64,000 nucleotides of DNA from an uncultured Muribaculaceae bacterium (lineage in GTDB: Bacteria > Bacteroidota > Bacteroidia > Bacteroidales > Muribaculaceae), in the NCBI GenBank assembly GCA_944321875.1, contig CALUMX010000006.1, positions 1 through 64,000 on the forward strand, in the 5' to 3' direction. The position numbers and the translations under genes are program-made. This document shows, piece after piece, positions 1-8,911 of the stretch (the first letter of the stretch is position 1; each line of letters begins with the position of its first letter). Below the pieces are notes generated by a model. That model made no database searches and had not been told where the DNA came from. It saw nothing but the letters and a program-made list of their open reading frames with translations.

Positions 1-43
1 CACTTCAACCAAAACCCTTGTAACTCAATTCTATCACTATATC

Positions 44-75
44 TTTCCGCATTTCACTTTTTTGTAGTAACTTTG
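44..75 (+). promoter_or_regulatory. Promoter of tsaD-cinA
   Basis: A Bacteroidota -7 box, TAACTTTG, lies at 68-75. A near-match -33 element, TTTC, lies 20 bp upstream at 44-47. The tsaD ATG follows 24 bp after the box. Confidence 0.6.
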
Positions 76-99
76 CAGCAAATAATTCCTATCACGGTT

Positions 100-1119
100 A
101 TGAGTAATATTATATTAGGTATAGAATCGTCGTGCGACGACACGTCAGCAGCCGTAATCAAAGACGGTATCCTGCTCTCCAACGTCATTGCAAGCCAGAG
201 TGTGCACGAGGCTTTCGGGGGCGTCGTTCCCGAGCTCGCATCCCGTGCCCACCAACAAAATATCGTGCCGGTGGTCTCCGAGGCCATCAAGCGCGCCGGA
301 ATTCAGAAATCCGACCTCAGCGCGATTGCCTTCACCGCAGGACCGGGCCTGATTGGCTCCCTCCTCGTGGGAACATCGTTTGCCAAAGGTCTCTCCACGG
401 CCCTCAACATCCCGATGGTCTGCGTCAATCACCTCCACGGCCACGTACTCGCCCATTTCATCCGCGAGGACGAGACCACAGAAGTGCCTGAATTCCCCTA
501 CATGTGTCTGCTCATCTCAGGCGGCAACTCTCAGATTATTCTGGTGGAGGACTACAACAAGATGTCCATTCTCGGCCAAACCATCGACGACGCCGCAGGC
601 GAGGCTTTCGACAAGTGCGCGAAGGTAATGGGACTTCCCTATCCGGGTGGTCCGCACATCGACCGACTCGCCCAGGAAGGCAATCCGGAGCGGTTCAAAT
701 TCAGCAAGCCGCATATCCCCGGTCTTGACTACAGCTTCAGCGGACTGAAGACGTCGTTCCTCTACACCCTCCGCGACGAGTTGAAGAAAGACCCTGATTT
801 CATCGAGAAGAACAAGGCCGACCTTGCTGCGTCGCTGCAGAAGACCATCATCGACATTCTCATCGACAAACTCGCCAAGGCCGTCAAGGAACATCCGGAA
901 ATCAAGCAGATTGCCATCGGCGGCGGCGTATCGGCCAACTCGGGCGTACGCAATGCGGTTGCCGAATTCTGCGAGCGCAGAGGCCTGAAGGCATTCATTC
1001 CGAAAAGGGCCTTCACGACCGACAACGCGGCAATGGTGGCTATCGCCGGACTTTTCAAATTCAAGGACAAGGAGTTTGCCGATCTGAACATAGCCCCCTT
1101 TGCAAGAGTGGAAGTTTAA
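100..1119 (+). CDS. tsaD: tRNA N6-adenosine threonylcarbamoyltransferase TsaD
   Basis: TsaD transfers the threonylcarbamoyl group from TC-AMP to A37 of ANN-decoding tRNAs, working with TsaB and TsaE in the cytoplasm. The 339-residue length is normal for the family. Visible features are the ASKHA-type N-terminus (GIESSCDDTSAA, residues 7-18), the metal-binding HLHGH at 111-115 (HxxxH), and the C-terminal IGGGVSANS phosphate-binding loop. I chose the ATG at 100 because it gives the canonical N-terminus; the frame is open from a TTG at 73, but that codon lies inside the -7 box. cinA starts 26 bp downstream, so the two are probably co-transcribed. Confidence 0.97.
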   Translation: MSNIILGIESSCDDTSAAVIKDGILLSNVIASQSVHEAFGGVVPELASRAHQQNIVPVVSEAIKRAGIQKSDLSAIAFTAGPGLIGSLLVGTSFAKGLSTALNIPMVCVNHLHGHVLAHFIREDETTEVPEFPYMCLLISGGNSQIILVEDYNKMSILGQTIDDAAGEAFDKCAKVMGLPYPGGPHIDRLAQEGNPERFKFSKPHIPGLDYSFSGLKTSFLYTLRDELKKDPDFIEKNKADLAASLQKTIIDILIDKLAKAVKEHPEIKQIAIGGGVSANSGVRNAVAEFCERRGLKAFIPKRAFTTDNAAMVAIAGLFKFKDKEFADLNIAPFARVEV

Positions 1120-1145
1120 CACAAAAAAACAAACAGCATAACATT

Positions 1146-2387
1146 ATGGAAGTTTCTGTAATTGCCATTGGCGACGAACTGCTCATCGGGCAGGTTGTCG
1201 ACACCAATTCGGGCGTAATTTCACGCGAAATCACCCCCGACGGCTGGACGGTGCGCAGCACGCGTGCCGTCGGTGACAACGCCGAGGACATCAAGCGCGC
1301 AATTACACAAGCCTTTGAACAAACCGACGTTGTTCTTACCACAGGCGGCATCGGCCCCACCAAGGACGACATCACCAAGCAGACCCTCTGCGACTACTTC
1401 GGAGGCGAGCTCGTCTACGACACAGCCGTAGAGAAGAACGTGCTGGAGGTTGTAGCCAAACGAGGTCTGAAAATCAACCCACTGACCGCCGCCCAGGCCT
1501 ATGTGCCTTCATCATGCAGCGTTATCCAAAACCGCGTGGGCACTGCACCCATCATGTGGTTTGAGAAAGAAGGCAAGGTTCTCGTATCCATGCCCGGCGT
1601 ACCGTTCGAGATGAAGGAAATGTTTACCACGGAAGTGTTCCCGCGCCTGAAACAGCGTTTCCAATCGGATATCGCCGTAGAGCACCGCACATTCATCGTC
1701 ATCAATTACAGCGAGTCGGTGCTGGCAGGGAAATTGGAGAAATTTGAGAATGACCTTCCCGGCAACATCCACCTGGCCTATCTGCCCCAGCCGGGCATCA
1801 TCCGCCTGCGCCTGACCGGCACAGACACCGACAAAGCACGGCTTTCCGACACACTCGACAGCCTCAGCGCCCAACTTGACGACATCGTAGGAGCCGACAT
1901 CATCTGCAAAGAAGACAAGACTCCGGCTGAAATATTGGGCGACTTGCTCCGCAAAAAAGCGCTTACCCTCTCCACGGCCGAAAGCTGTACGGGAGGAAAC
2001 ATCGCCCACTGCATTACGCTCGTTCCCGGCTCTTCCGACTATTTCAAAGGCTCTGCCGTCACTTATGCCAACGAGATAAAATCGGCAATCCTTAACGTCA
2101 GCCAGGCCGACCTTGAGCAGCACGGAGCCGTCAGCGAGGAAGTCGTACGCCAAATGGCAGAAGGAGCCACCGCCACATTCCACACCGACTGCGCCATCGC
2201 CACATCGGGCATTGCCGGACCCTCAGGAGGCACCCCCGACAAACCTGTCGGCACAGTCTGGATGGCAGCAACCCTCGGCGGCAAGACCGTCAGCGAGTGC
2301 CGGCGTTTCGCAGGCAACCGCGAGCGAGTCATCAATCACGCGACAACAATCGCTACCCTCCTACTCATCAAACTCTTGCTAAATTGA
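1146..2387 (+). CDS. cinA: CinA family protein, nicotinamide-nucleotide amidase
   Basis: The 413-residue protein has the two-domain CinA layout. Residues 1 to about 170 form a MoaB/MogA-like domain with TTGGIGPTKDD at 65-75 (the ADP-ribose/COG1058 half). The C-terminal portion is a PncC-like deamidase carrying the Ser motif LSTAESCTGG and a GIAGPSGG loop. The family deamidates NMN to NaMN in pyridine-nucleotide salvage and can hydrolyse ADP-ribose; the competence link implied by the name is historical. It follows tsaD by 26 bp on the same strand. It ends in TGA, which shows that TGA is a normal stop codon in this genome and matters for the interrupted gene near 10.9 kb. Confidence 0.95.
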   Translation: MEVSVIAIGDELLIGQVVDTNSGVISREITPDGWTVRSTRAVGDNAEDIKRAITQAFEQTDVVLTTGGIGPTKDDITKQTLCDYFGGELVYDTAVEKNVLEVVAKRGLKINPLTAAQAYVPSSCSVIQNRVGTAPIMWFEKEGKVLVSMPGVPFEMKEMFTTEVFPRLKQRFQSDIAVEHRTFIVINYSESVLAGKLEKFENDLPGNIHLAYLPQPGIIRLRLTGTDTDKARLSDTLDSLSAQLDDIVGADIICKEDKTPAEILGDLLRKKALTLSTAESCTGGNIAHCITLVPGSSDYFKGSAVTYANEIKSAILNVSQADLEQHGAVSEEVVRQMAEGATATFHTDCAIATSGIAGPSGGTPDKPVGTVWMAATLGGKTVSECRRFAGNRERVINHATTIATLLLIKLLLN

Positions 2388-2425
2388 AGATTATAAAAAA
2401 ATTAATTCACAAAAAGCAAGAAAAA

Positions 2426-2457
2426 TTTGGTTTGTATGTAAAAAATCACTTACTTTG
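2426..2457 (+). promoter_or_regulatory. Promoter of rpmB-rpmG operon
   Basis: A -33 TTTG at 2426-2429 is separated by exactly 20 bp from TTACTTTG at 2450-2457, one base off the TAnnTTTG consensus. The leader to the rpmB ATG is about 45 nt and AT-rich, as expected for a highly expressed Bacteroidota gene without a Shine-Dalgarno sequence. Confidence 0.7.
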
Positions 2458-2508
2458 CACTCTGTTTTGAGGATTATAGTTTTGAAAAATTAAAAATTAA
2501 TTATAGCC

Positions 2509-2763
2509 ATGTCAAAAGTTTGTCAAATTACAGGCAGAAAAGCGGCCGTAGGTAACAACGTGTCTCACTCAAAGAGAAGAACAAAACGCAAATTTGAAGT
2601 AAACCTCTTCGACAGAAGATTCTTCTGGGTTGAACAACAAATTTGGATTCGTCTTACTGTGTCAGCAGCTGGACTTCGCACAATCAACAAGATTGGTTTG
2701 AATGCTGCAATCAAGCAAGCATCAGAAAAAGGGTATTTAACAACCATAAAATTAGCAGAATAA
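2509..2763 (+). CDS. rpmB: 50S ribosomal protein bL28
   Basis: The 84-residue basic protein begins [20 protein letters not shown], the typical L28 start, with the [13 protein letters not shown] segment after it. It is a structural protein of the large ribosomal subunit. It is first in a compact three-gene run (rpmB, rpmG, DUF4295) with 1 bp to rpmG, an order conserved in Bacteroidota. Codons end in A/T more often than in neighbouring genes, consistent with a strongly expressed gene. Confidence 0.98.
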   Translation: MSKVCQITGRKAAVGNNVSHSKRRTKRKFEVNLFDRRFFWVEQQIWIRLTVSAAGLRTINKIGLNAAIKQASEKGYLTTIKLAE

Positions 2764-2764
2764 T

Positions 2765-2953
2765 ATGGCAAAGAAAGCAAAAGGCAATAGAGTTCAAGTT
2801 ATCCTTGAATGCACTGAGCATAAGGACAGCGGTATGCCGGGTACTTCTCGTTACGTTACTACAAAGAACCGCAAGAATACAACTGAACGTTTGGAATTGA
2901 AGAAATACAACCCGATTTTGAAACGTGTAACTGTTCACAAAGAAATTAAATAA
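2765..2953 (+). CDS. rpmG: 50S ribosomal protein bL33
   Basis: The 62-residue basic protein carries the L33 core ([11 protein letters not shown], then [13 protein letters not shown] and LELKKYNP). Only one cysteine is present (residue 16), so this is the zinc-free C-minus form. It starts 1 bp after rpmB and is followed 8 bp later by the small DUF4295 gene. Confidence 0.98.
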   Translation: MAKKAKGNRVQVILECTEHKDSGMPGTSRYVTTKNRKNTTERLELKKYNPILKRVTVHKEIK

Positions 2954-2961
2954 TATAAGCT

Positions 2962-3111
2962 ATGGCAAAGAAAACAGTCGCTACTCTTCAAACTGGTGAA
3001 GGACGTACATACAGCAAAATCATCAAGGCTGTAAAGTCTCCGAAAACTGGCGCTTATGTCTTCAAAGAAGAAATGGTGCCTAACGACGGTGTTAAAGACG
3101 CCCTGAAATAA
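2962..3111 (+). CDS. DUF4295 small basic protein, probable ribosome-associated protein
   Basis: This 49-residue ORF begins MAKKTVATLQTGEGRTYSKI, is lysine-rich and ends VPNDGVKDALK. It matches the DUF4295 family, confined to Bacteroidota and almost always encoded directly after rpmB-rpmG. The position, size and charge suggest a ribosomal protein. From memory, a cryo-EM study of a Bacteroidota ribosome named an extra large-subunit protein bL38 that may correspond to this family; I am not certain of that link. In many relatives ftsY follows; here a terminator follows instead. Confidence 0.9.
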   Translation: MAKKTVATLQTGEGRTYSKIIKAVKSPKTGAYVFKEEMVPNDGVKDALK

Positions 3112-3140
3112 TATTTGAATATATTTTTCCTATCAATAGA

Positions 3141-3183
3141 CAATGGCTTTTGGGATTCGTCCGAAAAGCCATTGTTATTTTTT
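3141..3183 (+). terminator. Rho-independent terminator of rpmB-rpmG-DUF4295
   Basis: A perfect 11-bp stem, CAATGGCTTTT (3141-3151) with AAAAGCCATTG (3164-3174), has a 12-nt loop and is followed by TTATTTTTT. Confidence 0.9.
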
Positions 3184-3232
3184 ATTAACATTAATCCGCC
3201 CCTCACAGTCAATTCCTTCCCCCAACTTTTCG

Positions 3233-3240
3233 TAACTTTG
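3233..3240 (+). promoter_or_regulatory. -7 box upstream of queD
   Basis: TAACTTTG lies 93 bp before the queD ATG. No good -33 element sits 20 bp upstream, so the strength is uncertain. Confidence 0.45.
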
Positions 3241-3333
3241 CAGAATCGGGGGATACCGTCTTGACATGCCGCCCGCACCACCGGGCCTACCTGTCAGTTA
3301 TCATCCACAAGTAACCATTTTCTGAACAACTTT

Positions 3334-3678
3334 ATGTACTATATTTCGAAAAGAATTGAAATCTCAGGAGCTCATCAACTGACGCTGAACTACGAAAGCA
3401 AGTGCCGCCAACTGCACGGTCACAACTGGATTGTCACGATTCACTGCTGCGCCCGCGAACTGAACGAAAACGGCATGGTGTGCGATTTCACCATCATCAA
3501 GGAAAAAATCCACGGTTACCTTGACCATGGCAATTTCAACGAGCTTCTTCCCTTCAATCCCACAGCCGAGAATATCGCCAAATGGATTTGCGACCAAATC
3601 AAAGAATGCTATAAAGTCGAAGTTCAGGAATCCGAAGGCAACATTGCAATCTACGTAGCCGATGACAAGCAGTTTTAA
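3334..3678 (+). CDS. queD: 6-carboxy-5,6,7,8-tetrahydropterin synthase QueD
   Basis: This 114-residue T-fold enzyme converts 7,8-dihydroneopterin triphosphate to 6-carboxytetrahydropterin in the queuosine/7-deazaguanine pathway. The zinc ligands are the His of SGAHQL (residue 14) and the two His of LHGHNW; the cysteine in SKCRQLHGH is the expected catalytic residue. Its 3' end overlaps queE by 17 nt, so the two are translated from one mRNA. queC and queF are not in the window. Confidence 0.95.
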   Translation: MYYISKRIEISGAHQLTLNYESKCRQLHGHNWIVTIHCCARELNENGMVCDFTIIKEKIHGYLDHGNFNELLPFNPTAENIAKWICDQIKECYKVEVQESEGNIAIYVADDKQF

Positions 3679-4252
3679 AATCAACGAAATATTCTACAGC
3701 CTGCAGGGCGAGGGCTTCTTCACCGGCACACCGTCACTTTTCATCCGGTTTTCCGGCTGCAACCTGCACTGCCCGTTTTGCGACACACAGCACAACGAGG
3801 GTACATTCATGACTGTGGAAGAAATCGTCCGAGCCGCCGACAGCGTCCCGGCAAGCCACGTCGTACTGACAGGCGGAGAACCGTCACTTTTCGTAACCGA
3901 GGAGCTTACGCGCGCCTTGAAAGCGGGAGGCAAACGCTTTCTCGCAATGGAGACCAACGGCACGCATGCCATTGCACCGGGAGTAGACTGGATAACGCTC
4001 TCTCCAAAGTTTGAATTTACGGAGAACGCACAATTGGCCATCCAATCCTGCGACGAGTTGAAGGTCGTCTATACCGGTCAGGACCTGACCCCTTACGAAA
4101 ACATACAGGCTACCCACCGTTTCCTGCAACCCTGCGACACGGGCGACGCTACAAGGAACAGGGAAATCATAGAACGGACCGTACAGACTTGCCTCGACAA
4201 TCCGCAATGGAGACTGTCATTGCAAACACACAAGGTGCTTCAAATACGCTAA
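3662..4252 (+). CDS. queE: 7-carboxy-7-deazaguanine synthase QueE (radical SAM)
   Basis: QueE rearranges 6-carboxytetrahydropterin to 7-carboxy-7-deazaguanine. The radical-SAM cluster motif CNLHCPFCDT (Cx3Cx2C) lies near residues 33-42, after the NEIFYSLQGEG substrate motif at 8-18; the TGGEPS glycine motif follows near residue 70. The length of 196 residues is typical of short QueE. The start overlaps queD by 17 nt and directly continues that pathway. Confidence 0.95.
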   Translation: MTSSFKINEIFYSLQGEGFFTGTPSLFIRFSGCNLHCPFCDTQHNEGTFMTVEEIVRAADSVPASHVVLTGGEPSLFVTEELTRALKAGGKRFLAMETNGTHAIAPGVDWITLSPKFEFTENAQLAIQSCDELKVVYTGQDLTPYENIQATHRFLQPCDTGDATRNREIIERTVQTCLDNPQWRLSLQTHKVLQIR

Positions 4253-4311
4253 TCGTACCATTCTGCACATTCTTTGGTCCATACTGCCAACAAATATCGG
4301 CTTTAGCGGTG

Positions 4312-4340
4312 TTGCTTTAATAATTATTTTATTACATTTG
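4312..4340 (+). promoter_or_regulatory. Promoter of the sulfate activation/sulfotransferase operon
   Basis: TACATTTG at 4333-4340 is a full match to the Bacteroidota -7 consensus. TTG at 4312-4314 lies 18 bp upstream. The ATG of the transporter follows 26 bp later. The only other material in 4253-4366 is AT-rich spacer. Confidence 0.6.
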
Positions 4341-4366
4341 TAGCTAATTAACTAATAGAGAGAAAA

Positions 4367-5911
4367 ATGAATTTTGAGATAATATTTGTTTTAATCTGCA
4401 TGGTGGGGATGCTGACCGCTTTGATTATGGATATCATGCGACCGGGATTGATTCTTCTATGCATCGTAATCCTGTTTCTCTGTGCCGGCATTCTCACTCC
4501 AAAAGAAATGCTTCTCGGCTTCAGCAACAAAGGCATGATTACCGTCGGATTGCTTTTCCTCGTCAGCGAAGGCGTCAGACAAAGTGGTGCCCTGAACTCC
4601 ATCATCCATAAGCTTCTCCCTCAAAAAAACGCATCTCTGGCAAAAGCCCAACTGAGAATGCTGCCATCCATCAGTTTCATTTCGGCTTTTCTCAACAATA
4701 CACCGGTAGTGGTCATCTTCGCCCCCATCATCAAGCGCTGGGCTGAGAAGATGAAGATTCCGGCAACGAAACTGCTCATTCCCCTGTCCTACGCGACTAT
4801 TCTCGGCGGCATCTGCACGCTTATCGGCACGTCGACCAACCTCGTGGTACACGGTATGATTCTCGAATCCGGACATAAGGGATTCACGATGTTTGAGTTG
4901 GGTAAAGTGGGCATATTCATCACGATAGCCGGATTAATCTACATCATAGCCTTTTCCAAAAAACTACTTCCCGATGCCGGCAAAACCGACAGCAACGAGC
5001 AAAATCCAACCGATAACCTGCACCGCGTTGAAGTAATTATCGGAGCCCGTTTCCCAGGTATCAAGAAGACGTACGGTGAATTCAACTTCACCCGCCACTA
5101 CGGTGCCTACATCAAGGAAGTGAGACGCAAGGGTCAACCGATTGAGGATGACTACTCGAAAGAAATCATCATGGAAGGCGACACGCTTATACTCTGGGCC
5201 GACGACACGTTTGTACCGACATGGGGTGACTCCCGCGTCTTCCTCATGGTATCCAACGGAAAGGAAGCACAACCCAAGGCATCCAAGGCCAAGCGACTGA
5301 CGGCACTGGCCCTCATCATCTTCATGATTACGGGTGCAACCATCGGCGAATTGCCGGCTTTTGAGAACATCATTCCCGGCATCGACCTCGACATGTTCTT
5401 CTTCGTTTGCATCACGACACTCATCATGGCATGTACGAAAATGTTCCCACCGAAAAAGTACACGAAGTACATCTCCTGGGACATCCTCATCACCATTGCC
5501 TGTGCCTTTGCCATCAGCCAGGCCATGATTAATTCCGGATTTGCCAATGTCGTAGCTGCCTCCGTCATCGACATGACCGACAGCCTCGGCCCGCACGGCA
5601 TCCTCGCCATGCTATTCATCGTAACCAACCTCACGACAGAGCTGATTACCAACAATGCGGCAGCAGCCCTGAGCTTCCCGATTGCACTTGCCGTTGCCCA
5701 GCAGTTGCACGTCGACCCGATGCCATTCTTCGTAGTCATCTGCATCGCTGCGTCAATGAGCTTCTGTACGCCAATCGGCTATCAGACCAATCTGATTGTA
5801 CAAGGTATCGGCGGCTATAAGTTTACCGACTTCCTCAAGTTTGGCTTGCCGCTCAACGTTATATCTTTCATTATCTCTGTATTCACAATTCCTTTATTCT
5901 GGGAATTCTAA
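4367..5911 (+). CDS. SLC13/DASS-type anion permease with RCK_C domain, probable sulfate importer
   Basis: The 514-residue membrane protein has about a dozen hydrophobic segments split by a soluble insert around residues 215-295. The inverted-repeat signatures of the DASS/ArsB-NhaD fold are visible: SFISAFLNNTPVVVIFAP near residue 105 and TELITNNAAAALSFP near residue 425. The insert (VIIGARFPGIKKTYGEFNF, then EGDTLILWAD) looks like a TrkA-C/RCK_C regulatory domain. Sequence alone does not settle the substrate. Because it heads an operon with the three PAPS-making genes and a sulfotransferase, sulfate is the best inference. The gap to cysC is 14 bp. Confidence 0.9.
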   Translation: MNFEIIFVLICMVGMLTALIMDIMRPGLILLCIVILFLCAGILTPKEMLLGFSNKGMITVGLLFLVSEGVRQSGALNSIIHKLLPQKNASLAKAQLRMLPSISFISAFLNNTPVVVIFAPIIKRWAEKMKIPATKLLIPLSYATILGGICTLIGTSTNLVVHGMILESGHKGFTMFELGKVGIFITIAGLIYIIAFSKKLLPDAGKTDSNEQNPTDNLHRVEVIIGARFPGIKKTYGEFNFTRHYGAYIKEVRRKGQPIEDDYSKEIIMEGDTLILWADDTFVPTWGDSRVFLMVSNGKEAQPKASKAKRLTALALIIFMITGATIGELPAFENIIPGIDLDMFFFVCITTLIMACTKMFPPKKYTKYISWDILITIACAFAISQAMINSGFANVVAASVIDMTDSLGPHGILAMLFIVTNLTTELITNNAAAALSFPIALAVAQQLHVDPMPFFVVICIAASMSFCTPIGYQTNLIVQGIGGYKFTDFLKFGLPLNVISFIISVFTIPLFWEF

Positions 5912-5925
5912 CCATATAAAGAAAA

Positions 5926-6525
5926 ATGAACGACAACAACATTTATCCCATATTTGACAAAATGCTTGCCCGCACCGACAAGGAGCAGCTTCTGAAGCAG
6001 CGAGGCATGATGATTTGGTTCACCGGACTGAGCGGCTCTGGAAAGAGCACGGTGGCCATTGCCCTCGAGCGCGAGCTGCACAAGCGCGGTCTGCTCTGTC
6101 GCATTCTCGACGGCGACAACATCCGCACGGGCATCAACAACAACCTCGGATTCTCTCCCGAAGACCGCATCGAGAACATCCGACGCATTGCCGAAGTGGG
6201 CAAACTCTTCGTCGAGACAGGCATCATTACGCTGGCCGCATTCATCAGTCCGAACAACGACATGCGCCGAATGGCCGCAGAAATCATCGGCAAGGATGAT
6301 TTCCTGGAAGTCTACATCAGCACGCCGATTGAAGAGTGCGAGAAACGCGACGTGAAAGGGCTCTATGCCAAAGCCCGCCGTGGCGAAATCAAGGAGTTTA
6401 CCGGCGTTTCCGCCCCGTTTGAGGTTCCGGAGCATCCGGCCATCTCACTCGACACATCAAAAATACCTCTGGAAGAATCTGTCAACAGGCTCCTCGAGCT
6501 GATTCTCCCGAAAGCAAAATTGTAA
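5926..6525 (+). CDS. cysC: Adenylylsulfate kinase CysC
   Basis: CysC phosphorylates APS on the 3'-hydroxyl to give PAPS. The 199-residue protein shows the P-loop GLSGSGKST (34-42), the DGDN motif (62-65) and the FISP substrate-gate motif (106-109). It is free-standing rather than fused to CysN. It lies between the transporter (14 bp) and cysD (22 bp). No PAPS reductase is nearby, so the PAPS is probably used for sulfonation by the last gene of the operon. Confidence 0.97.
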   Translation: MNDNNIYPIFDKMLARTDKEQLLKQRGMMIWFTGLSGSGKSTVAIALERELHKRGLLCRILDGDNIRTGINNNLGFSPEDRIENIRRIAEVGKLFVETGIITLAAFISPNNDMRRMAAEIIGKDDFLEVYISTPIEECEKRDVKGLYAKARRGEIKEFTGVSAPFEVPEHPAISLDTSKIPLEESVNRLLELILPKAKL

Positions 6526-6547
6526 ATATTAATCTATCAAATACATT

Positions 6548-7456
6548 ATGTCAGACTATAAATTAAGTCACCTCAAAGAATTGGAGGCCGAAGCGATTTA
6601 CATCATCCGCGAAGTGGCTGCCGAATTCGAAAATCCGGTGATGCTCTACTCTATCGGAAAGGACTCCTCCGTGATGGTCCGTCTTGCCGAGAAAGCATTC
6701 GCACCGGGCAAAGTGCCTTTCCCGTTGATGCACATTGACTCAAAGTGGAAATTCAAGGAAATGATTCAGTTCCGCGACGAATACGCCAAGAAATACGGCT
6801 GGAACCTCATCGTTGAGTCCAACATGGAGGCGTTCAAAGCCGGCGTAGGACCATTCACCCACGGAAGCAAGGTGCACACCGACCTGATGAAAACCCAGGC
6901 GCTGCTTCACGCCCTGGACAAATACAAATTTGACGCAGCCTTCGGTGGCGCACGCCGCGACGAGGAAAAGAGCCGCGCCAAGGAGCGCATCTTCTCCTTC
7001 CGCGACAAATTCCACCAGTGGGACCCGAAAAACCAGCGCCCTGAACTGTGGGACATCTACAACACCCGCGTACACAAGGGCGAGAGCATCCGCGTATTCC
7101 CGTTGTCCAACTGGACGGAGCTTGACATCTGGCAATATATCCGCCTCGAGAATATCCCTATCGTACCACTCTACTTCGCCAAGGAGCGCCCGGTTGTGGA
7201 AATCGACGGCAACCTCATCATGGCCGACGACGACCGTCTGCCGGCTGAATACCGCGACAAGATACAGATGCGCATGGTGCGTTTCCGCACGCTCGGCTGC
7301 TGGCCGCTGACCGGCGCCGTAGAGAGCGAGGCCGACACCATCGAGAAAATCGTGGAGGAGATGATGACAACCACCAAGAGCGAACGCACCACCCGCGTCA
7401 TCGACTTCGACCAGGACGCAAGTATGGAACAAAAGAAACGCGAAGGTTACTTCTAA
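6548..7456 (+). CDS. cysD: Sulfate adenylyltransferase subunit 2 CysD
   Basis: CysD is the catalytic subunit of ATP sulfurylase, joining sulfate and ATP to form APS, with CysN supplying GTP-driven energy. The 302 residues are the usual length. The PP-loop motif SIGKDSS is at 35-41 and the arginine-rich active-site segment [15 protein letters not shown] is at 133-147. cysN starts 15 bp downstream. Confidence 0.98.
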   Translation: MSDYKLSHLKELEAEAIYIIREVAAEFENPVMLYSIGKDSSVMVRLAEKAFAPGKVPFPLMHIDSKWKFKEMIQFRDEYAKKYGWNLIVESNMEAFKAGVGPFTHGSKVHTDLMKTQALLHALDKYKFDAAFGGARRDEEKSRAKERIFSFRDKFHQWDPKNQRPELWDIYNTRVHKGESIRVFPLSNWTELDIWQYIRLENIPIVPLYFAKERPVVEIDGNLIMADDDRLPAEYRDKIQMRMVRFRTLGCWPLTGAVESEADTIEKIVEEMMTTTKSERTTRVIDFDQDASMEQKKREGYF

Positions 7457-7471
7457 AAAATCTGCAAAATC

Positions 7472-8905
7472 ATGGACAATAACTCAAACCTCAATATAAA
7501 GGAATTTCTCGACAAAGACGAACAGAAGGACCTTTTGCGGTTCCTGACTGCCGGCTCTGTCGACGACGGTAAGTCCACCCTTATCGGACGCCTGCTTTTC
7601 GACAGCAAGAAGCTCTACGAAGACCAGCTCGACGCTCTCGAGCGCGACAGCAAGCGCATGGGTAACGCCGGTGAGCACATCGACTACGCCCTTCTGCTCG
7701 ACGGCCTCAAGGCTGAGCGTGAGCAAGGTATCACCATCGATGTGGCCTACCGCTATTTCAGTACCAACAACCGCAAGTTCATCATCGCTGACACTCCGGG
7801 ACACGAGCAGTATACGCGCAACATGATTACCGGCGGCTCTACGGCCAATGCGGCCATCATCCTCGTGGATGCACGCACCGGCGTCATCACGCAGACTCGC
7901 CGCCACACCTACCTCATCTCATTGCTCGGCATCAAGCACCTCGTACTGGCCGTCAACAAGATGGACCTCGTCAATTACGACAAGGCCGTGTTCGACAAAA
8001 TCGTGGCTGACTTCCATGAGTTTGTCAAGGGTCTGAATATTCCTGACATCACTTGCATTCCGTTGTCAGCACTGGAAGGCGACAACGTAGTGGACAAGAG
8101 CGACCGCACACCCTGGTATGAAGGAAAAAGCCTTCTCGACTACTTGGAAACAGTGCCCATCGACCTCGACCGCAACTACGAAGACTTCCGCTTCCCTGTG
8201 CAATATGTACTGCGCCCAAATCTCGATTTCCGCGGCTTCTGCGGCAAGGTGGCTTCCGGCGTTATCCGCAAGGGCGACACCGTAATGGCCCTGCCTTCCC
8301 GCAAGACTTCAAAGGTGAAAAGCATCGTCACCTACGACGGCGAGTTGGAAGAGGCATTCCCACCGCAATGCGTGACTATCACCCTGGAGGATGAAATCGA
8401 CATCTCCCGCGGCGAAATGATTGTAAAACCCGACAATCTACCCATCGAGGACCGCAATTTCGAGGCTGTCCTTGTATGGATGGACGAGGAGGATATGGAC
8501 GTGAACAAGCAGTTCTACATCAAACAGACGACCAACACGACCCGTGCGCGCATCGCCGACATCAAGTTCAAGGTCAATGTCAACACGATGGAACGCACCC
8601 ACGTCGAAAAACTCACGCTCAACGAAATCGGACACGTTGTGTTCACTACGGGTAAGGAGCTGTTCTTCGACCCCTACTATACAAACAAGCAGACCGGTTC
8701 CTTCATCCTCATCGACCCGATTACCAACAACACATCGGCTGTGGGCATGATTCTCAACCGTGTCGACGCTAAGGACATCGCCGGAAACGAGGCAACAATC
8801 ATCTCACTCAGCAATCTGGACATCGACGCGTCCCACCTGGAGGCCATCCAGAAAGTATGTGAGGAATTGAAGCATCAAGGTATTTACATTAAAGCTGTAA
8901 AATAA
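7472..8905 (+). CDS. cysN: Sulfate adenylyltransferase subunit 1 CysN (GTPase)
   Basis: This 477-residue EF-Tu-like GTPase couples GTP hydrolysis to APS synthesis by CysD. G1 is GSVDDGKST (28-36), G3 is DTPGHEQY (107-114) and G4 is NKMD (162-165); two beta-barrel domains follow. It ends at about residue 477 with no APS-kinase domain, so it is CysN and not the CysNC fusion. The sulfotransferase starts only 6 bp after its stop. Confidence 0.98.
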   Translation: MDNNSNLNIKEFLDKDEQKDLLRFLTAGSVDDGKSTLIGRLLFDSKKLYEDQLDALERDSKRMGNAGEHIDYALLLDGLKAEREQGITIDVAYRYFSTNNRKFIIADTPGHEQYTRNMITGGSTANAAIILVDARTGVITQTRRHTYLISLLGIKHLVLAVNKMDLVNYDKAVFDKIVADFHEFVKGLNIPDITCIPLSALEGDNVVDKSDRTPWYEGKSLLDYLETVPIDLDRNYEDFRFPVQYVLRPNLDFRGFCGKVASGVIRKGDTVMALPSRKTSKVKSIVTYDGELEEAFPPQCVTITLEDEIDISRGEMIVKPDNLPIEDRNFEAVLVWMDEEDMDVNKQFYIKQTTNTTRARIADIKFKVNVNTMERTHVEKLTLNEIGHVVFTTGKELFFDPYYTNKQTGSFILIDPITNNTSAVGMILNRVDAKDIAGNEATIISLSNLDIDASHLEAIQKVCEELKHQGIYIKAVK

Positions 8906-8911
8906 ACACGT

